Shown here piece by piece: positions 1-8,567 of a DNA stretch of 64,000 bases. The stretch is from Bradyrhizobium sp. 4 (lineage in GTDB: Bacteria > Pseudomonadota > Alphaproteobacteria > Rhizobiales > Xanthobacteraceae). The notes beneath the pieces are model-generated. The model worked only from the letters and a program-made list of their open reading frames with translations. It did not search any database and was not told the DNA's origin. A program made the position numbers and the translations under genes. Each line of letters opens with the position of its first letter. Position 1 is the stretch's first letter. The stretch covers positions 558,001 through 622,000 of the forward strand of contig NZ_CP064686.1 of NCBI RefSeq assembly GCF_023100905.1, in the 5' to 3' direction.

Positions 1-427
1 CGGCCCGATCGCACGGAAGATCGCGGTGCGTTTCGATTCCAACGTTGCGCCCGGCCTGCCCTGGAAGTTCGAACCGGAGCAGAGCGAGATCGAGGTCAAT
101 ATCGGCCAGGTCGTGACCGTCTTCTACACGGTGACCAACCAGGCCGCGCGGACCACCGCAGGCCAGGCCGCCTACAATGTCGCGCCGCTGACGGTCGGAT
201 CCTATTTCCAAAAGATCAACTGCTTCTGCTTCACCGAGCAGACCATGGCGCCCGGCGAGAAGCGCGAGATGCCGGTCGTGTTCTACGTCGACCCGTCGAT
301 TGCCGACGACCACGAGAACGACGGTCTCAACACGATCACGCTGTCCTACACGTTCTATCCGGTGAAAGATCCGGTGGTGAAGCCGCTCGCGGCCAGCGAA
401 GACGACAAACGCAAGGGAAATCTCTGA
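1..427 (+). CDS. ctaG: Cytochrome c oxidase assembly protein CtaG/Cox11 (C-terminal part)
   Basis: The gene enters from the left edge already in frame; the first complete codon begins at base 2 and about 142 C-terminal residues are present. CtaG/Cox11 is a membrane-anchored copper chaperone that delivers copper to the CuB site of cytochrome oxidase subunit I on the periplasmic side. The visible part is the immunoglobulin-like copper domain, with the family signature CFCFTEQ (the conserved copper-binding CFCF pair) after VGSYFQKIN. The N-terminal membrane anchor lies outside the window. The gene is followed by coxC 77 bp downstream in the same orientation, the usual order in alphaproteobacterial cox clusters. 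A GTG at 26 is internal and not the start. Confidence 0.95.
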   Translation, partial: GPIARKIAVRFDSNVAPGLPWKFEPEQSEIEVNIGQVVTVFYTVTNQAARTTAGQAAYNVAPLTVGSYFQKINCFCFTEQTMAPGEKREMPVVFYVDPSIADDHENDGLNTITLSYTFYPVKDPVVKPLAASEDDKRKGNL

Positions 428-504
428 TCTCCGGGCTCACGCGCCGGGGTTGGAATAAGGGGATAAGTGCCTGACAGGCACGGGATTGAGGAGCGAGACC
501 GCAA

Positions 505-1401
505 ATGGCAACGGCGCACACCAAGCATCACGACTACCACCTGGTCGATCCCTCGCCATGGCCCGTCGTCGGCTCCATCTCCGCCTTCATCATGGCGGTC
601 GGCGCGATCACCTGGATGCACCACATGTTCTCGGCTGCGCCGATCATCTTCGGTGTCGGCACCGTCGGTGTGCTCTACACCATGGCGAGCTGGTGGGGCG
701 ATGTGATCAGGGAAGCCCAGTACAAGGGCGATCACACCCGCGTGGTGCAGCTGCATCACCGCTACGGCATGATCCTGTTCATCGCCTCGGAGGTGATGTT
801 CTTCGTCGCCTGGTTCTGGGCCTATTTCAACGCGGCGCTCTTCCCGGCCGACGCCGTCCACGCCACCCGCGATGCGGTGTTCGGCTGTGGTCTCGGGACG
901 GCGGCCGGCGCCTGCGCCGTGCCGGGCACCTGGCCGCCGCACGGCATCGAGACCTTCGATCCCTGGCATCTTCCGCTCCTGAACACGCTGATCCTGCTCA
1001 CCTCCGGCACCACGGTGACCTGGGCCCACCATGCGCTGCTCGAGAACGATCGCCAGGGCCTGAAGTATGGCCTGATCCTCACCGTCGTGCTTGGCGCGCT
1101 CTTCACCTGCGTGCAGGCCTATGAGTACAGCCACGCGGCCTTCTCCTTCGGCGGCAACGTCTATGGCGCGACCTTCTTCATGGCGACCGGCTTCCACGGT
1201 TTCCATGTGCTGGTCGGCACCATCTTCCTGCTGGTGTGCCTGTTCCGCGCCTATGCCGGCCACTTCACGCCGACCCAGCATCTCGGCTTCGAGTTCGCCG
1301 CCTGGTACTGGCACTTCGTCGACGTGGTCTGGCTGTTCCTGTTCCTCTGCATCTATGTCTGGGGACACGGCGCCGAGACCATGGCCCACGGCGCGCACTA
1401 A
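505..1401 (+). CDS. coxC: Cytochrome c oxidase subunit III
   Basis: This encodes a 298-residue polytopic inner-membrane protein, subunit III of the aa3-type cytochrome c oxidase, which stabilises the catalytic core and its proton uptake. About seven hydrophobic helices are visible, with the SEVMFF segment near residue 95 (conserved glutamate), a His-rich TWAHHALL stretch, and a C-terminal WYWHFVDVVWLFLF motif typical of the family. A short Cys-containing insertion (around residues 125-145) precedes the WPPHGI motif. The ATG is preceded by GAGGAG about 11 bases upstream. It follows ctaG and is closed by a strong terminator, so it probably ends the cox transcript. Confidence 0.96.
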   Translation: MATAHTKHHDYHLVDPSPWPVVGSISAFIMAVGAITWMHHMFSAAPIIFGVGTVGVLYTMASWWGDVIREAQYKGDHTRVVQLHHRYGMILFIASEVMFFVAWFWAYFNAALFPADAVHATRDAVFGCGLGTAAGACAVPGTWPPHGIETFDPWHLPLLNTLILLTSGTTVTWAHHALLENDRQGLKYGLILTVVLGALFTCVQAYEYSHAAFSFGGNVYGATFFMATGFHGFHVLVGTIFLLVCLFRAYAGHFTPTQHLGFEFAAWYWHFVDVVWLFLFLCIYVWGHGAETMAHGAH

Positions 1402-1422
1402 GCGGGCTGACTTCGGATCGAG

Positions 1423-1458
1423 AAAGGGCGGCCTCCGGGGCCGCCCTTTTGCTTTTTT
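1423..1458 (+). terminator. Rho-independent terminator after coxC
   Basis: A perfect 11-bp stem (arms 1423-1433 and 1439-1449) with a 5-base loop is followed by TTTTGCTTTTTT. It lies 21 bases after the coxC stop and before the DUF983 gene. Confidence 0.9.
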
Positions 1459-1501
1459 GCGCGCAGGGGTTTCGGCAGAAACTGTGATAGACCCTGTCAT
1501 C

Positions 1502-1903
1502 ATGAACGAAGTCGCCGATACGTCCGAGCCGCAAGCCACCGTCCTGCAGAGCGCGCTGCGCGGGCTTGCCTGCAAATGCCCGCGCTGCGGCCAGGGCAAG
1601 CTCTATGCGGGCTTCCTGACGCTAGCGCCGTCCTGCGAGCGTTGCGGCCTCGACTATGCCTTCATCGATTCCGGTGACGGTCCGGCGATCTTCATCATCA
1701 TGCTGGCCGGCGCGATCGTGGTCGGCTGCGCGCTCGTCGTCGAAGTCAAGTACCAGCCGCCGTACTGGCTGCACGCGGTGTTGTGGCTGCCGCTGATCCT
1801 CGCGACGACCCTGCTGCCGTTGCGCGCGATGAAGTCGCTGCTGATCGCGCTGCAATTCCACCATAAGGCGGCGCCGGGCCGGCTGGTCGACCGCGCGAAA
1901 TGA
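1502..1903 (+). CDS. DUF983 family small membrane protein
   Basis: This encodes 133 residues. The N-terminal part has a zinc-ribbon-like pair, CPRCG near residue 26 and CERCG near residue 45, followed by two hydrophobic helices (about residues 60-80 and 90-110). The architecture matches the DUF983 family, which is found in alphaproteobacterial cox clusters beside SURF1; its biochemical role is not established. The ATG at 1502 is chosen because the family begins shortly before the zinc ribbon; the reading frame is open further upstream through the coxC terminator, but that part is not coding. The stop overlaps the SURF1 start by four bases (ATGA), implying translational coupling and a shared oxidase-assembly role. 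Confidence 0.9.
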   Translation: MNEVADTSEPQATVLQSALRGLACKCPRCGQGKLYAGFLTLAPSCERCGLDYAFIDSGDGPAIFIIMLAGAIVVGCALVVEVKYQPPYWLHAVLWLPLILATTLLPLRAMKSLLIALQFHHKAAPGRLVDRAK

Positions 1904-2652
1904 ACGAGATCGCGCGCAAGCCCCGCGTGGCCGGCTTCGCGCTGTTCACGCTATTCCTGACCGCGGTCTGTATCGTGCTCGGTGTCTGGCAATTGCAGCG
2001 CCGCATCGCCAAGCACGAGCTGATCGCCGCACTGACCGAGCGCCTCGCGGAGGCACCGGTCGCTCTGCCGCCGCCGGCACGATGGGCCGCGCTAAGTCCC
2101 GCGCGCGATGAATTCCGCCGTGTCAGCTTTACCGCGATCTATGCGCCCTTGCCCGACGCGATGGTCTATTCCCCCGGCTCCGCCGTGCGCAAGGACGCGT
2201 CGGGCCCCGGCACCTGGGCGTTCCTGCCGGCGCGGCTGCCGAGCGGGGAGACGGTGGTGATCGATGCGGGCTTCGTCGAAAACACCATGCAGGATCGCAG
2301 CGTCGAGGATCGCGCGGTCAAGAAGCTCGTCACGGGGCAGGAGGTCTCGTTCACCGGTTATCTGCGCTTCCCCGAGGCGCCCGGCTGGCTGACTCCGGCG
2401 GAGAACCGCGACAAGCGGCTGTGGTTCGTGCGCGATCACGTGGCGATCGCGAGCACGCTGGGCTGGGGCGCGGTTGCGCCGTTCTATGTCGACCTCGAGC
2501 AGCCGGCGCCCGAGAACGGCATTCCGCGGCCGGGGCCGCTCGACGTGCATCTCAAGGACGATCACCTGCAATACGCCATCACCTGGTTCACGCTTGCAGG
2601 CGCCGTGCTCATCGCCTTCGCCGTGTGGGCAAGAGGGCGGCGGCGGGGCTGA
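1900..2652 (+). CDS. SURF1 family cytochrome oxidase biogenesis protein
   Basis: This 250-residue protein has the classic SURF1 layout: an N-terminal membrane helix (about residues 9-29, with LGVWQLQRR just after it), a periplasmic domain, and a C-terminal helix (about 225-245) preceded by HLQYAITWF. SURF1 proteins help insert heme a during assembly of aa3 oxidases. The ATG overlaps the DUF983 stop (ATGA), so the two are translated as a pair. Its position next to ctaG and coxC supports the assignment. Nothing looks truncated; length is normal for bacterial SURF1. Confidence 0.93.
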   Translation: MNEIARKPRVAGFALFTLFLTAVCIVLGVWQLQRRIAKHELIAALTERLAEAPVALPPPARWAALSPARDEFRRVSFTAIYAPLPDAMVYSPGSAVRKDASGPGTWAFLPARLPSGETVVIDAGFVENTMQDRSVEDRAVKKLVTGQEVSFTGYLRFPEAPGWLTPAENRDKRLWFVRDHVAIASTLGWGAVAPFYVDLEQPAPENGIPRPGPLDVHLKDDHLQYAITWFTLAGAVLIAFAVWARGRRRG

Positions 2653-2766
2653 GCTCCGTAGATCCACCTAGGGAACCCGGTATCGCCCGGGGTTTACCAT
2701 TCAGCGCACATTCACGAGTGTGGTCCTAAGCCGCCATCGTTTTTTCGCGGCAGACAGGATTGCAGC

Positions 2767-3132
2767 GTGAGCGATTTCGACCAGATGGGAATTGTCGTCG
2801 ACTGGGTGGATGCCTGCAGGAAGGGCGACCTCGCGACGCTCCTCGACCTCTATGCGGACGATGCCCAGGTCGAATGCACGTGCAACGGCACGCAGCACTA
2901 TCGCGGCCGGAGCGAGCTCGAAGCCTATTGGCAGCCGCGGCTCAGCGCTTTCTCGTCGGCCGGTTTCGGGCTGGAGGAAATCCATCCTGCGCCCCACGGC
3001 ATCGATCTCGAATATTCCGTCGCCGGCGCGCTGCGCATTCGCGCCTCGTTTTGCTTCAGCCCGGACGGCAAGATCCGCGCCACGCTGTGCGAACCGGCGC
3101 GACAGAGCGCGCAGCTTGGCTGTGCTTGCTAG
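2767..3132 (+). CDS. Nuclear transport factor 2-like (SnoaL-type) protein
   Basis: This encodes 121 residues with a GTG start. The pattern VVDWVDACRKGDLATLLDLYADDAQ, continuing to YRGRSELEAYW, is typical of the NTF2-like alpha+beta cone fold, which includes SnoaL-type proteins of unassigned function. The C-terminal third has three cysteines (near residues 96, 108 and 119-121), which is a little unusual for the fold. It stands alone between SURF1 and a convergent histidine kinase gene, and a dispersed repeat separates it from that gene. The substrate cannot be guessed from sequence alone. Confidence 0.7.
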   Translation: MSDFDQMGIVVDWVDACRKGDLATLLDLYADDAQVECTCNGTQHYRGRSELEAYWQPRLSAFSSAGFGLEEIHPAPHGIDLEYSVAGALRIRASFCFSPDGKIRATLCEPARQSAQLGCAC

Positions 3133-3145
3133 AGACTCCAGATTC

Positions 3146-3200
3146 TTGTTTTGACGCGTTTTCTTCACGCGAACCGGTATCCACCTCGCGAAAACGCTAG
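3146..3200. repeat. Dispersed repeat containing GCGTTTTC palindromic ends
   Basis: The stretch carries GACGCGTTTTCTTCACGCG, then an ACCGGTATCCACCTCGCG core and GAAAACGCT at the far end, so the two ends are inverted relative to one another. A partial copy in opposite orientation is at 14241-14264. I recognise this as a common intergenic element of Bradyrhizobium genomes. It lies between two convergent genes and just enters the 3' end of the kinase gene. Confidence 0.7.
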
Positions 3201-4558
3201 CCCGTGACCGGCGCCTCGCGCGCCGGTCCGGCGGGAAGGCGGCAGCGCACATAGGTCCGGTCGTCCACGCGCAGCAGTGACAGCGATCCGCTGAGTGCGC
3301 GCACGCGCTCATGCATGCCGGTCAGGCCGCGACCGAACACATTGCCTTCGGGGAAGCCGCCGCCGTCGTCGGAAATCTCGATGACAACCGCCTCGCCGGC
3401 GAAGGTCGCCTGCACATGGGCATTGCTGGCGCCGGCATGACGCAACACGTTGGTCAGCGCCTCCTGAATCACGCGATAGACGGTTTGAGCCAGCGGCCCG
3501 TCGATCGCGTTGAGATCCGGATCGATCGTGTCCGTCAGGTCGAGTGACGGCGCCTGCTTGCGGAAATTCCGGAGCAGCGTCTGCACGGTGGTCTCCAGAC
3601 CCAATTCCTCGATGTAGAGCGGTCGCAACCGGTCGAGGATGCGGCGGTTGGTCTGCTGAAGCGCCTCGACCGATTGCAACACATCCTGCGCCGAACTGCC
3701 GGGATTTCCCGCCGGGGGCGAGGCATCAACCAATGCGATCGTGCCGGCGCGGATGCTGAACAGCAGCGGACCGAGTTCGTCGTGCAGTTCGCGCGCAAGA
3801 TCGCGCCGCTCGTCGTCCTGGAGCGACACCAGGCGGTGCAGCAGGTCGCGATTGTCCTGGCTCAATTGCGCGAGCGTTTCGGCCAGCGCATTGGCCTCCT
3901 CGCAGCTTTGCCGGATTTCCGGCGGTCCTCCGACCGGGATCAGCGTTGCGTAGTCGCCGCGCCGTAGCCGCGTGAGGCCTGCGCCGAGATCTTGCAGCGG
4001 GCGCAGGGCCGATCCCGCGAAAACATAGGCAATGGTGCCGGTGAGCACCATCAGCACGGCAACGAGGCTGGTCAGCGCGAGAAAGCCGATCCATTTCTCG
4101 AACAGGTCGGCCGACAGGTCCGGCCGGAAGACGAGATCGCCGACACGCTTGTCGCCGATCGTCACCGGAGCTGCCACCTCCATGTCCGGAATGGTGAGCA
4201 GGTCGACAAACCATTGCGGGACGCCATGCGGCTTGCGCGGGCCGTCCCTCGCTGAGGACGCGGGACCCATCTCCGCGGCACGGAATTGGATATCAGAGGA
4301 GTTGTCCAGAAAATGGACAAAGGCGTCGAGCGTCTGCCGCGGATTGTTCGAGGTGCGCAGGGCGTTGTTGAGCGCGGCGGCAACGGTCTGGATCGAACGC
4401 CGCCCCGGCTCGTTCTCGTCCGCCAATTGGTCGGTCGCGAAGATCTGGAGCAGCACGCCGCTCATGATCAGCGCGGCGAGGAAGCTCAGGCCGAGCGGCA
4501 GAAACAGTTGGGTTCGGAACGAGAGGCGTTGCCACATTAGGTCAATTCTAACGCGCAT
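3197..4558 (-). CDS. Sensor histidine kinase, NarX/UhpB (HisKA_3) type
   Basis: This encodes 453 residues. Two membrane helices (about 18-40 and 158-182) flank a periplasmic region of about 115 residues, followed by a HAMP segment (about 185-235). The dimerisation/phosphoacceptor helix contains RRDLARELHDELGP with the acceptor His near residue 259, the signature of the HisKA_3 subfamily that pairs with LuxR-type response regulators. The C-terminal ATPase has DDGGGFP and GRGLTGMHERV. It is divergent from, and 64 bp away from, the NarL-type regulator at 4623, its probable partner. An alternative start at the Met at residue 8 (4537) is possible. No ligand can be inferred. Confidence 0.9.
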   Translation of the reverse strand: MRVRIDLMWQRLSFRTQLFLPLGLSFLAALIMSGVLLQIFATDQLADENEPGRRSIQTVAAALNNALRTSNNPRQTLDAFVHFLDNSSDIQFRAAEMGPASSARDGPRKPHGVPQWFVDLLTIPDMEVAAPVTIGDKRVGDLVFRPDLSADLFEKWIGFLALTSLVAVLMVLTGTIAYVFAGSALRPLQDLGAGLTRLRRGDYATLIPVGGPPEIRQSCEEANALAETLAQLSQDNRDLLHRLVSLQDDERRDLARELHDELGPLLFSIRAGTIALVDASPPAGNPGSSAQDVLQSVEALQQTNRRILDRLRPLYIEELGLETTVQTLLRNFRKQAPSLDLTDTIDPDLNAIDGPLAQTVYRVIQEALTNVLRHAGASNAHVQATFAGEAVVIEISDDGGGFPEGNVFGRGLTGMHERVRALSGSLSLLRVDDRTYVRCRLPAGPAREAPVTG

Positions 4559-4622
4559 CGGTCGGATTTGCTCTTTCCATTTGTTCCCGTCGGTTTATGA
4601 GTCGAAAAACTAGAGAGTTACA

Positions 4623-5267
4623 ATGCAAGATACTGCCAAGCCGGCGACCCGCGTCCTGATTGTCGACGACCATCCCGTGGTCCTGTCCGGTTGCCGCACC
4701 CTGTTCGCCTCCGACCATTCGATCCGGATCGACGAGGCGACCGACGCCAAATCCGGGCATCGCGCCTATGTCAGCAAGCGGCCCGACGTCACTGTGATCG
4801 ACATCAGCCTGCCCGACGTCTCCGGCTTTGAACTGATGCGGCGCATTCGCAAGGACGATCCCGACGCCAAGATCATCATGTTCAGCATGAACGACGATCC
4901 GGCCTTCGTGGTGCGGGCGGTCGAGCTGGGCGCGCAGGGCTACGTCTCCAAGGGCGACGATCCCCGGATCCTGCTCAAGGCGGTGCGCAAGGTCGTTGCG
5001 GGCGACAATTTCATCTCACCGCAGCTCGCGGAAGCCGTGACGTTTTCCGGCGCGGCGATCAAGGCCAATCCCGCCTCGCAGATGACGCCGCGGGAGCTCG
5101 AGATTCTCCGCCTGCTGGGGCGAGGCGACAAGATCGTCGAGGTCGCCGAGGCGCTCGGTATCTCCTACAAGACCGTCGCCAACACCACCTCCCTGCTCAA
5201 GCAGAAGCTCGGTGCCAAGAACCATTCCGACCTGATCCGGATCGCGGTGGAAATCGGGATGAACTGA
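4623..5267 (+). CDS. Response regulator, NarL/FixJ family
   Basis: This encodes 214 residues. The receiver domain has acidic residues in VLIVDDHPVV (15-16), the phosphoacceptor Asp near 60 in VIDISLPD, and the conserved Lys in YVSKGDD. A LuxR-type helix-turn-helix follows (about 150-210, MTPRELEILRLLGRGDK), with an unusual TVANTTSLLKQKL recognition helix. It is divergent from the HisKA_3 kinase and most likely receives its phosphate. A perfect 12-bp hairpin immediately follows the stop codon. Confidence 0.9.
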   Translation: MQDTAKPATRVLIVDDHPVVLSGCRTLFASDHSIRIDEATDAKSGHRAYVSKRPDVTVIDISLPDVSGFELMRRIRKDDPDAKIIMFSMNDDPAFVVRAVELGAQGYVSKGDDPRILLKAVRKVVAGDNFISPQLAEAVTFSGAAIKANPASQMTPRELEILRLLGRGDKIVEVAEALGISYKTVANTTSLLKQKLGAKNHSDLIRIAVEIGMN

Positions 5268-5822
5268 CGCCCGGGGCGCCGAACCGGCTGCTCCAGGATG
5301 CTGCCGGTTCGGCGGGCGGACCGGTCTCGGCGCTCAGCCGGGCAATGCATGGATAGCGCCGACACCATCCGCCGACACAATGAGCGCAGCCGTGGTTCGT
5401 TCCTGGACTGTCCGGTCGTTCGGGATATAACGGCAATGCGTGACGCACCCCGCTGGCGAACGCTTGCCCGCGCCGAAATCCGTCGGGAAAAACAGGAACA
5501 TTTTCTCACACATCCCGTTTTGTCCCTTGACGATGTCGTGACAGCCGACGAAAGCTTGCGCGAACAGTTTTTGCGGGTCGGTGACCCCAAGAGGCCAAAC
5601 CGGTCTGCACACAACGACAGACCTTCCAAGAGAGGGCTGCGGCATTGCCGCAGCCCTTTTCCTTGGCAGCCTTTTTACTTGGATGGCCCCAGCCGCGAAG
5701 CGGTTTCCTGATGCCGCAAAACACTTTATGGTGGCTCAAAGCCTCTGGCTGTTGACAAGTAATTTCGTAAAATCAAAGGCTTGCGGATCGAGCCCAGGCT
5801 CGGCCGGCCTTTGGAGGGCAGT
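5268..5822. other. 555-bp intergenic region with hairpin, terminator and possible small RNA
   Basis: No convincing protein is seen on either strand. At the left is an inverted repeat (arms 5277-5288 and 5303-5314, 12 bp perfect, 14-base loop, no T-run). At 5634-5660 there is a strong intrinsic terminator that is 370 bp away from the preceding stop. A TTGACA hexamer at 5752-5757 may be part of the thrC promoter, although no good -10 follows at normal spacing. An open frame at 5298-5711 has no recognisable content and runs through the terminator. Confidence 0.6.
5634..5660 (+). terminator. Strong intrinsic terminator in the gap before thrC
   Basis: A perfect 10-bp GC-rich stem (5634-5643 with 5647-5656) and a 3-base loop are followed by TTTT. 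It lies too far from the response regulator gene to be an ordinary trailer terminator, and so may end a small transcript. Confidence 0.8.
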
Positions 5823-7241
5823 TTGACTCGTTATATCTCGACCCGGGGCGAGGCCCCCGAACTCGGCTTCTGCGATGTGATGCTGACCGGGCTCGCCCGC
5901 GACGGCGGCCTGTATGTGCCGGCCACCTGGCCGCAACTCTCGACTGACGCCATCGCCGGCTTCTTCGGTCGTCCCTATTGGGAGGTCGCGGTCGAGGTGA
6001 TCCGCCCCTTCGTCGCCGGCGAGATCTCGGACGCCGAGCTCGGCCGCATGGCGAACGAGGCCTACGCCACTTTCCGCCATCCGGCGGTGGTGCCGCTGCG
6101 CCAGATGGCGCCGCACCAGTTCGTGCTGGAGCTGTTCCACGGTCCGACGCTCGCTTTCAAGGACGTGGCGATGCAGCTGATCTCGCGGCTGATGGACCAC
6201 GTGCTCGCCAAGCGCGGCCAGCGCACCACCATCGTGGTCGCGACCTCGGGCGACACCGGCGGTGCTGCAGTCGACGCGTTCGCAGGGCTCGAAAATGTCG
6301 ATCTCATCGTGCTGTTCCCGCATGGCCGCATATCCCAGGTGCAGCGGCGGATGATGACGACGACGGGCGCGGCCAACGTCCATGCGCTCGCCGTCGAGGG
6401 CAATTTCGACGATTGCCAGGCCCTCGTGAAGGCAATGTTCAACAACCATCGCTTCCGCGATGCGACGTCGCTGTCCGGCGTCAATTCCATCAATTGGGCG
6501 CGGATCGTCGCCCAAGTGGTCTACTATTTCACCTCCGCCGTTGCCGCCGGTGCACCCGCGCGCGCGGTGGACTTCGTCGTGCCGACCGGCAATTTCGGCG
6601 ACATCTTCGCCGGCTATGTCGCCAAGCGCATGGGTCTTCCGGTGCGGACCTTGGGCATCGCCGCCAACGTCAACGACATCCTGGCGCGCACGCTGAAGAC
6701 CGGGATCTACGAGGTGCGGGAGGTCCACGCGACGGCGTCGCCGTCGATGGACATCCAGATCTCCTCGAATTTCGAGCGGCTGCTGTTCGAGGCTGGCGGC
6801 CGCGATGCTGCCGGCGTGCGCCGTCTGATGGATTCGCTGAAGCAGTCCGGCCGCTTCGTGCTGCCCGATGCGACGCTGGCTGCGATTCGCGAGGGATTCG
6901 ACGCGGGCCGGGCCGACGAGACCGAGACCGCGGCCGCGATCCGCGCCGCCTGGCGCGAGGCGGGCGAGCTGGTCGATCCCCATACCGCGGTCGCGCTTGC
7001 GGTCGCCGACCGCGACACCACGGACAGGACGGTTCCCAGCATCGTGCTGTCCACCGCCCATCCGGCCAAATTCCCCGATGCGGTCGAAGCGGCCTGCGGC
7101 CAGCGGCCGCAACTGCCGGCCTGGCTCGATGGCCTGATGACCAAATCCGAACACATGAAGGTGATGAAGAACGACCAGGCCGAGGTCGAGCGGTTCGTGC
7201 TGTCGGTCAGCCGCGCCGCGAAACAGGGAGTTGCCGGATGA
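5823..7241 (+). CDS. thrC: Threonine synthase
   Basis: This 472-residue PLP enzyme converts O-phosphohomoserine to threonine, the last step of threonine biosynthesis. The start is taken as the TTG at 5823 (MTRYISTRGEAPELGF), which has GGAGGG five bases upstream; the reading frame is open further upstream without a ribosome site. The PLP lysine is near residue 113 in HGPTLAFKDVA, and VATSGDTGGAA and FVVPTGNFGD are the phosphate-binding and substrate loops. The stop overlaps the ATG of the M16 peptidase gene (ATGA), an arrangement common in Rhizobiales. Confidence 0.97.
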   Translation: MTRYISTRGEAPELGFCDVMLTGLARDGGLYVPATWPQLSTDAIAGFFGRPYWEVAVEVIRPFVAGEISDAELGRMANEAYATFRHPAVVPLRQMAPHQFVLELFHGPTLAFKDVAMQLISRLMDHVLAKRGQRTTIVVATSGDTGGAAVDAFAGLENVDLIVLFPHGRISQVQRRMMTTTGAANVHALAVEGNFDDCQALVKAMFNNHRFRDATSLSGVNSINWARIVAQVVYYFTSAVAAGAPARAVDFVVPTGNFGDIFAGYVAKRMGLPVRTLGIAANVNDILARTLKTGIYEVREVHATASPSMDIQISSNFERLLFEAGGRDAAGVRRLMDSLKQSGRFVLPDATLAAIREGFDAGRADETETAAAIRAAWREAGELVDPHTAVALAVADRDTTDRTVPSIVLSTAHPAKFPDAVEAACGQRPQLPAWLDGLMTKSEHMKVMKNDQAEVERFVLSVSRAAKQGVAG

Positions 7242-8527
7242 GCGTCGAGATTTCCAAGCTTGCGTCCGGCCTGACTGTCGTCACCGACAAGATGCCCCAT
7301 CTCGAGACTGCGGCGCTCGGCGTCTGGGCCGGCGTCGGCGGGCGCGACGAGAAGCCCAACGAGCACGGCATCTCGCATCTCCTGGAACATATGGCGTTCA
7401 AGGGCACGACGAAGCGCTCCTCGCGCGAGATCGTCGAGGAGATCGAGGCGGTCGGCGGCGACCTCAACGCGGGCACCTCGACCGAGACCACGTCCTATTA
7501 TGCGCGGGTGCTGAAGGCCGACGTGCCGCTTGCGCTCGACGTGCTCGCCGACATCCTGGCCAACCCGGCCTTCGAGCCCGACGAGCTTGAGCGCGAGAAG
7601 AACGTTATCGTGCAGGAGATCGGCGCGGCGCAAGACACGCCTGACGACGTCGTGTTCGAGCACCTCAACGAGCTCTGCTATCCCGACCAGCCGATGGGCC
7701 GCTCGCTGCTCGGCACTGCCAAGACCTTGCGTGCCTTCAGCCGCGACTCGCTGCGCGACTATCTGTCGACCCATTACCGCGGGCCGGACATGGTGGTGGC
7801 GGCCGCCGGGGCGGTCGATCACAAGCAGGTGGTCGCCGAGGTCGAGCAGCGCTTTGCCAGTTTTGAGGGGACGGCGGGTCCTAAGCCGCAAGCCGCGCAG
7901 TTCGGCAAGGGCGGCACTAAGGTGGTGCATCGCGAACTCGAGCAGGCGCATCTGACGCTGGCGCTGGAGGGCGTTCCGCAGACCGATCTGTCGCTGTTCT
8001 CGCTCCAGGTCTTCACCAACATCCTCGGCGGCGGGATGTCGTCGCGGCTGTTCCAGGAGGTGCGTGAGAAGCGCGGTCTCTGTTACTCGATCTACTCGTT
8101 CCACGCCCCCTATACCGACACCGGCTTCTTCGGCCTCTACACCGGCACCGATCCGGCCGATGCGCCCGAGATGATGGAGGTCGTGGTCGACATCATGAAT
8201 GATTCGGTCGAGACCCTGACCGAGGTCGAGATCGCGCGGGCCAAGGCGCAGATGAAGGCGGGGCTGCTGATGGCGCTGGAGAGCTGCTCGTCCCGCGCCG
8301 AGCAGCTCGCCCGGCATGTGCTGGCCTATGGCCGGCCCCAGACCGCCGAGGAGCTGGTGGCCCGGATCGACGCTGTCAGCGTCGAATCGACCCGTGATGC
8401 GGCGCGTGCGCTGCTTTCGCGCAGCCGCCCTGCGGTTGTCGCATTGGGCAGTGGCAGGGGTCTGGACACGGCGGTGTCTTTTGCGGAAGGATTGACCCGG
8501 GCACGCGCCAAGGCGCGGCTGCATTAG
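7238..8527 (+). CDS. M16 family zinc metallopeptidase (processing-peptidase-like)
   Basis: This encodes 429 residues with the inverted zinc motif HLLEH at residues 47-51 and a downstream glutamate in the ELEREKNVIVQEI helix, the active-site set of clan ME peptidases related to the mitochondrial processing peptidase beta subunit. The second half carries the conserved substrate-binding helix GMSSRLFQEVREKRGLCYS. It is translationally coupled to thrC through an ATGA overlap. It has no signal peptide and is probably cytoplasmic. Physiological substrates are not predictable. Confidence 0.93.
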   Translation: MSVEISKLASGLTVVTDKMPHLETAALGVWAGVGGRDEKPNEHGISHLLEHMAFKGTTKRSSREIVEEIEAVGGDLNAGTSTETTSYYARVLKADVPLALDVLADILANPAFEPDELEREKNVIVQEIGAAQDTPDDVVFEHLNELCYPDQPMGRSLLGTAKTLRAFSRDSLRDYLSTHYRGPDMVVAAAGAVDHKQVVAEVEQRFASFEGTAGPKPQAAQFGKGGTKVVHRELEQAHLTLALEGVPQTDLSLFSLQVFTNILGGGMSSRLFQEVREKRGLCYSIYSFHAPYTDTGFFGLYTGTDPADAPEMMEVVVDIMNDSVETLTEVEIARAKAQMKAGLLMALESCSSRAEQLARHVLAYGRPQTAEELVARIDAVSVESTRDAARALLSRSRPAVVALGSGRGLDTAVSFAEGLTRARAKARLH

Positions 8528-8567
8528 GGGCCGCGCACGGGTTGATCCGCCCCCGGGAAGCATCACC

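Noticed and set aside
355..1599. 414-residue minus-strand open frame opposite coxC
   Set aside because: High-GC antisense shadow; coxC on the plus strand has complete family signatures, while this frame is low-complexity and Arg/Glu/His-rich.
5298..5711. 137-residue plus-strand frame in the gap before thrC
   Set aside because: It runs through a strong terminator, has no ribosome site and no recognisable content.
5978..8527. 849-residue plus-strand frame covering thrC
   Set aside because: It is out of frame with thrC in its first half (Arg-rich shadow) and merges with the real M16 frame only from 7238.
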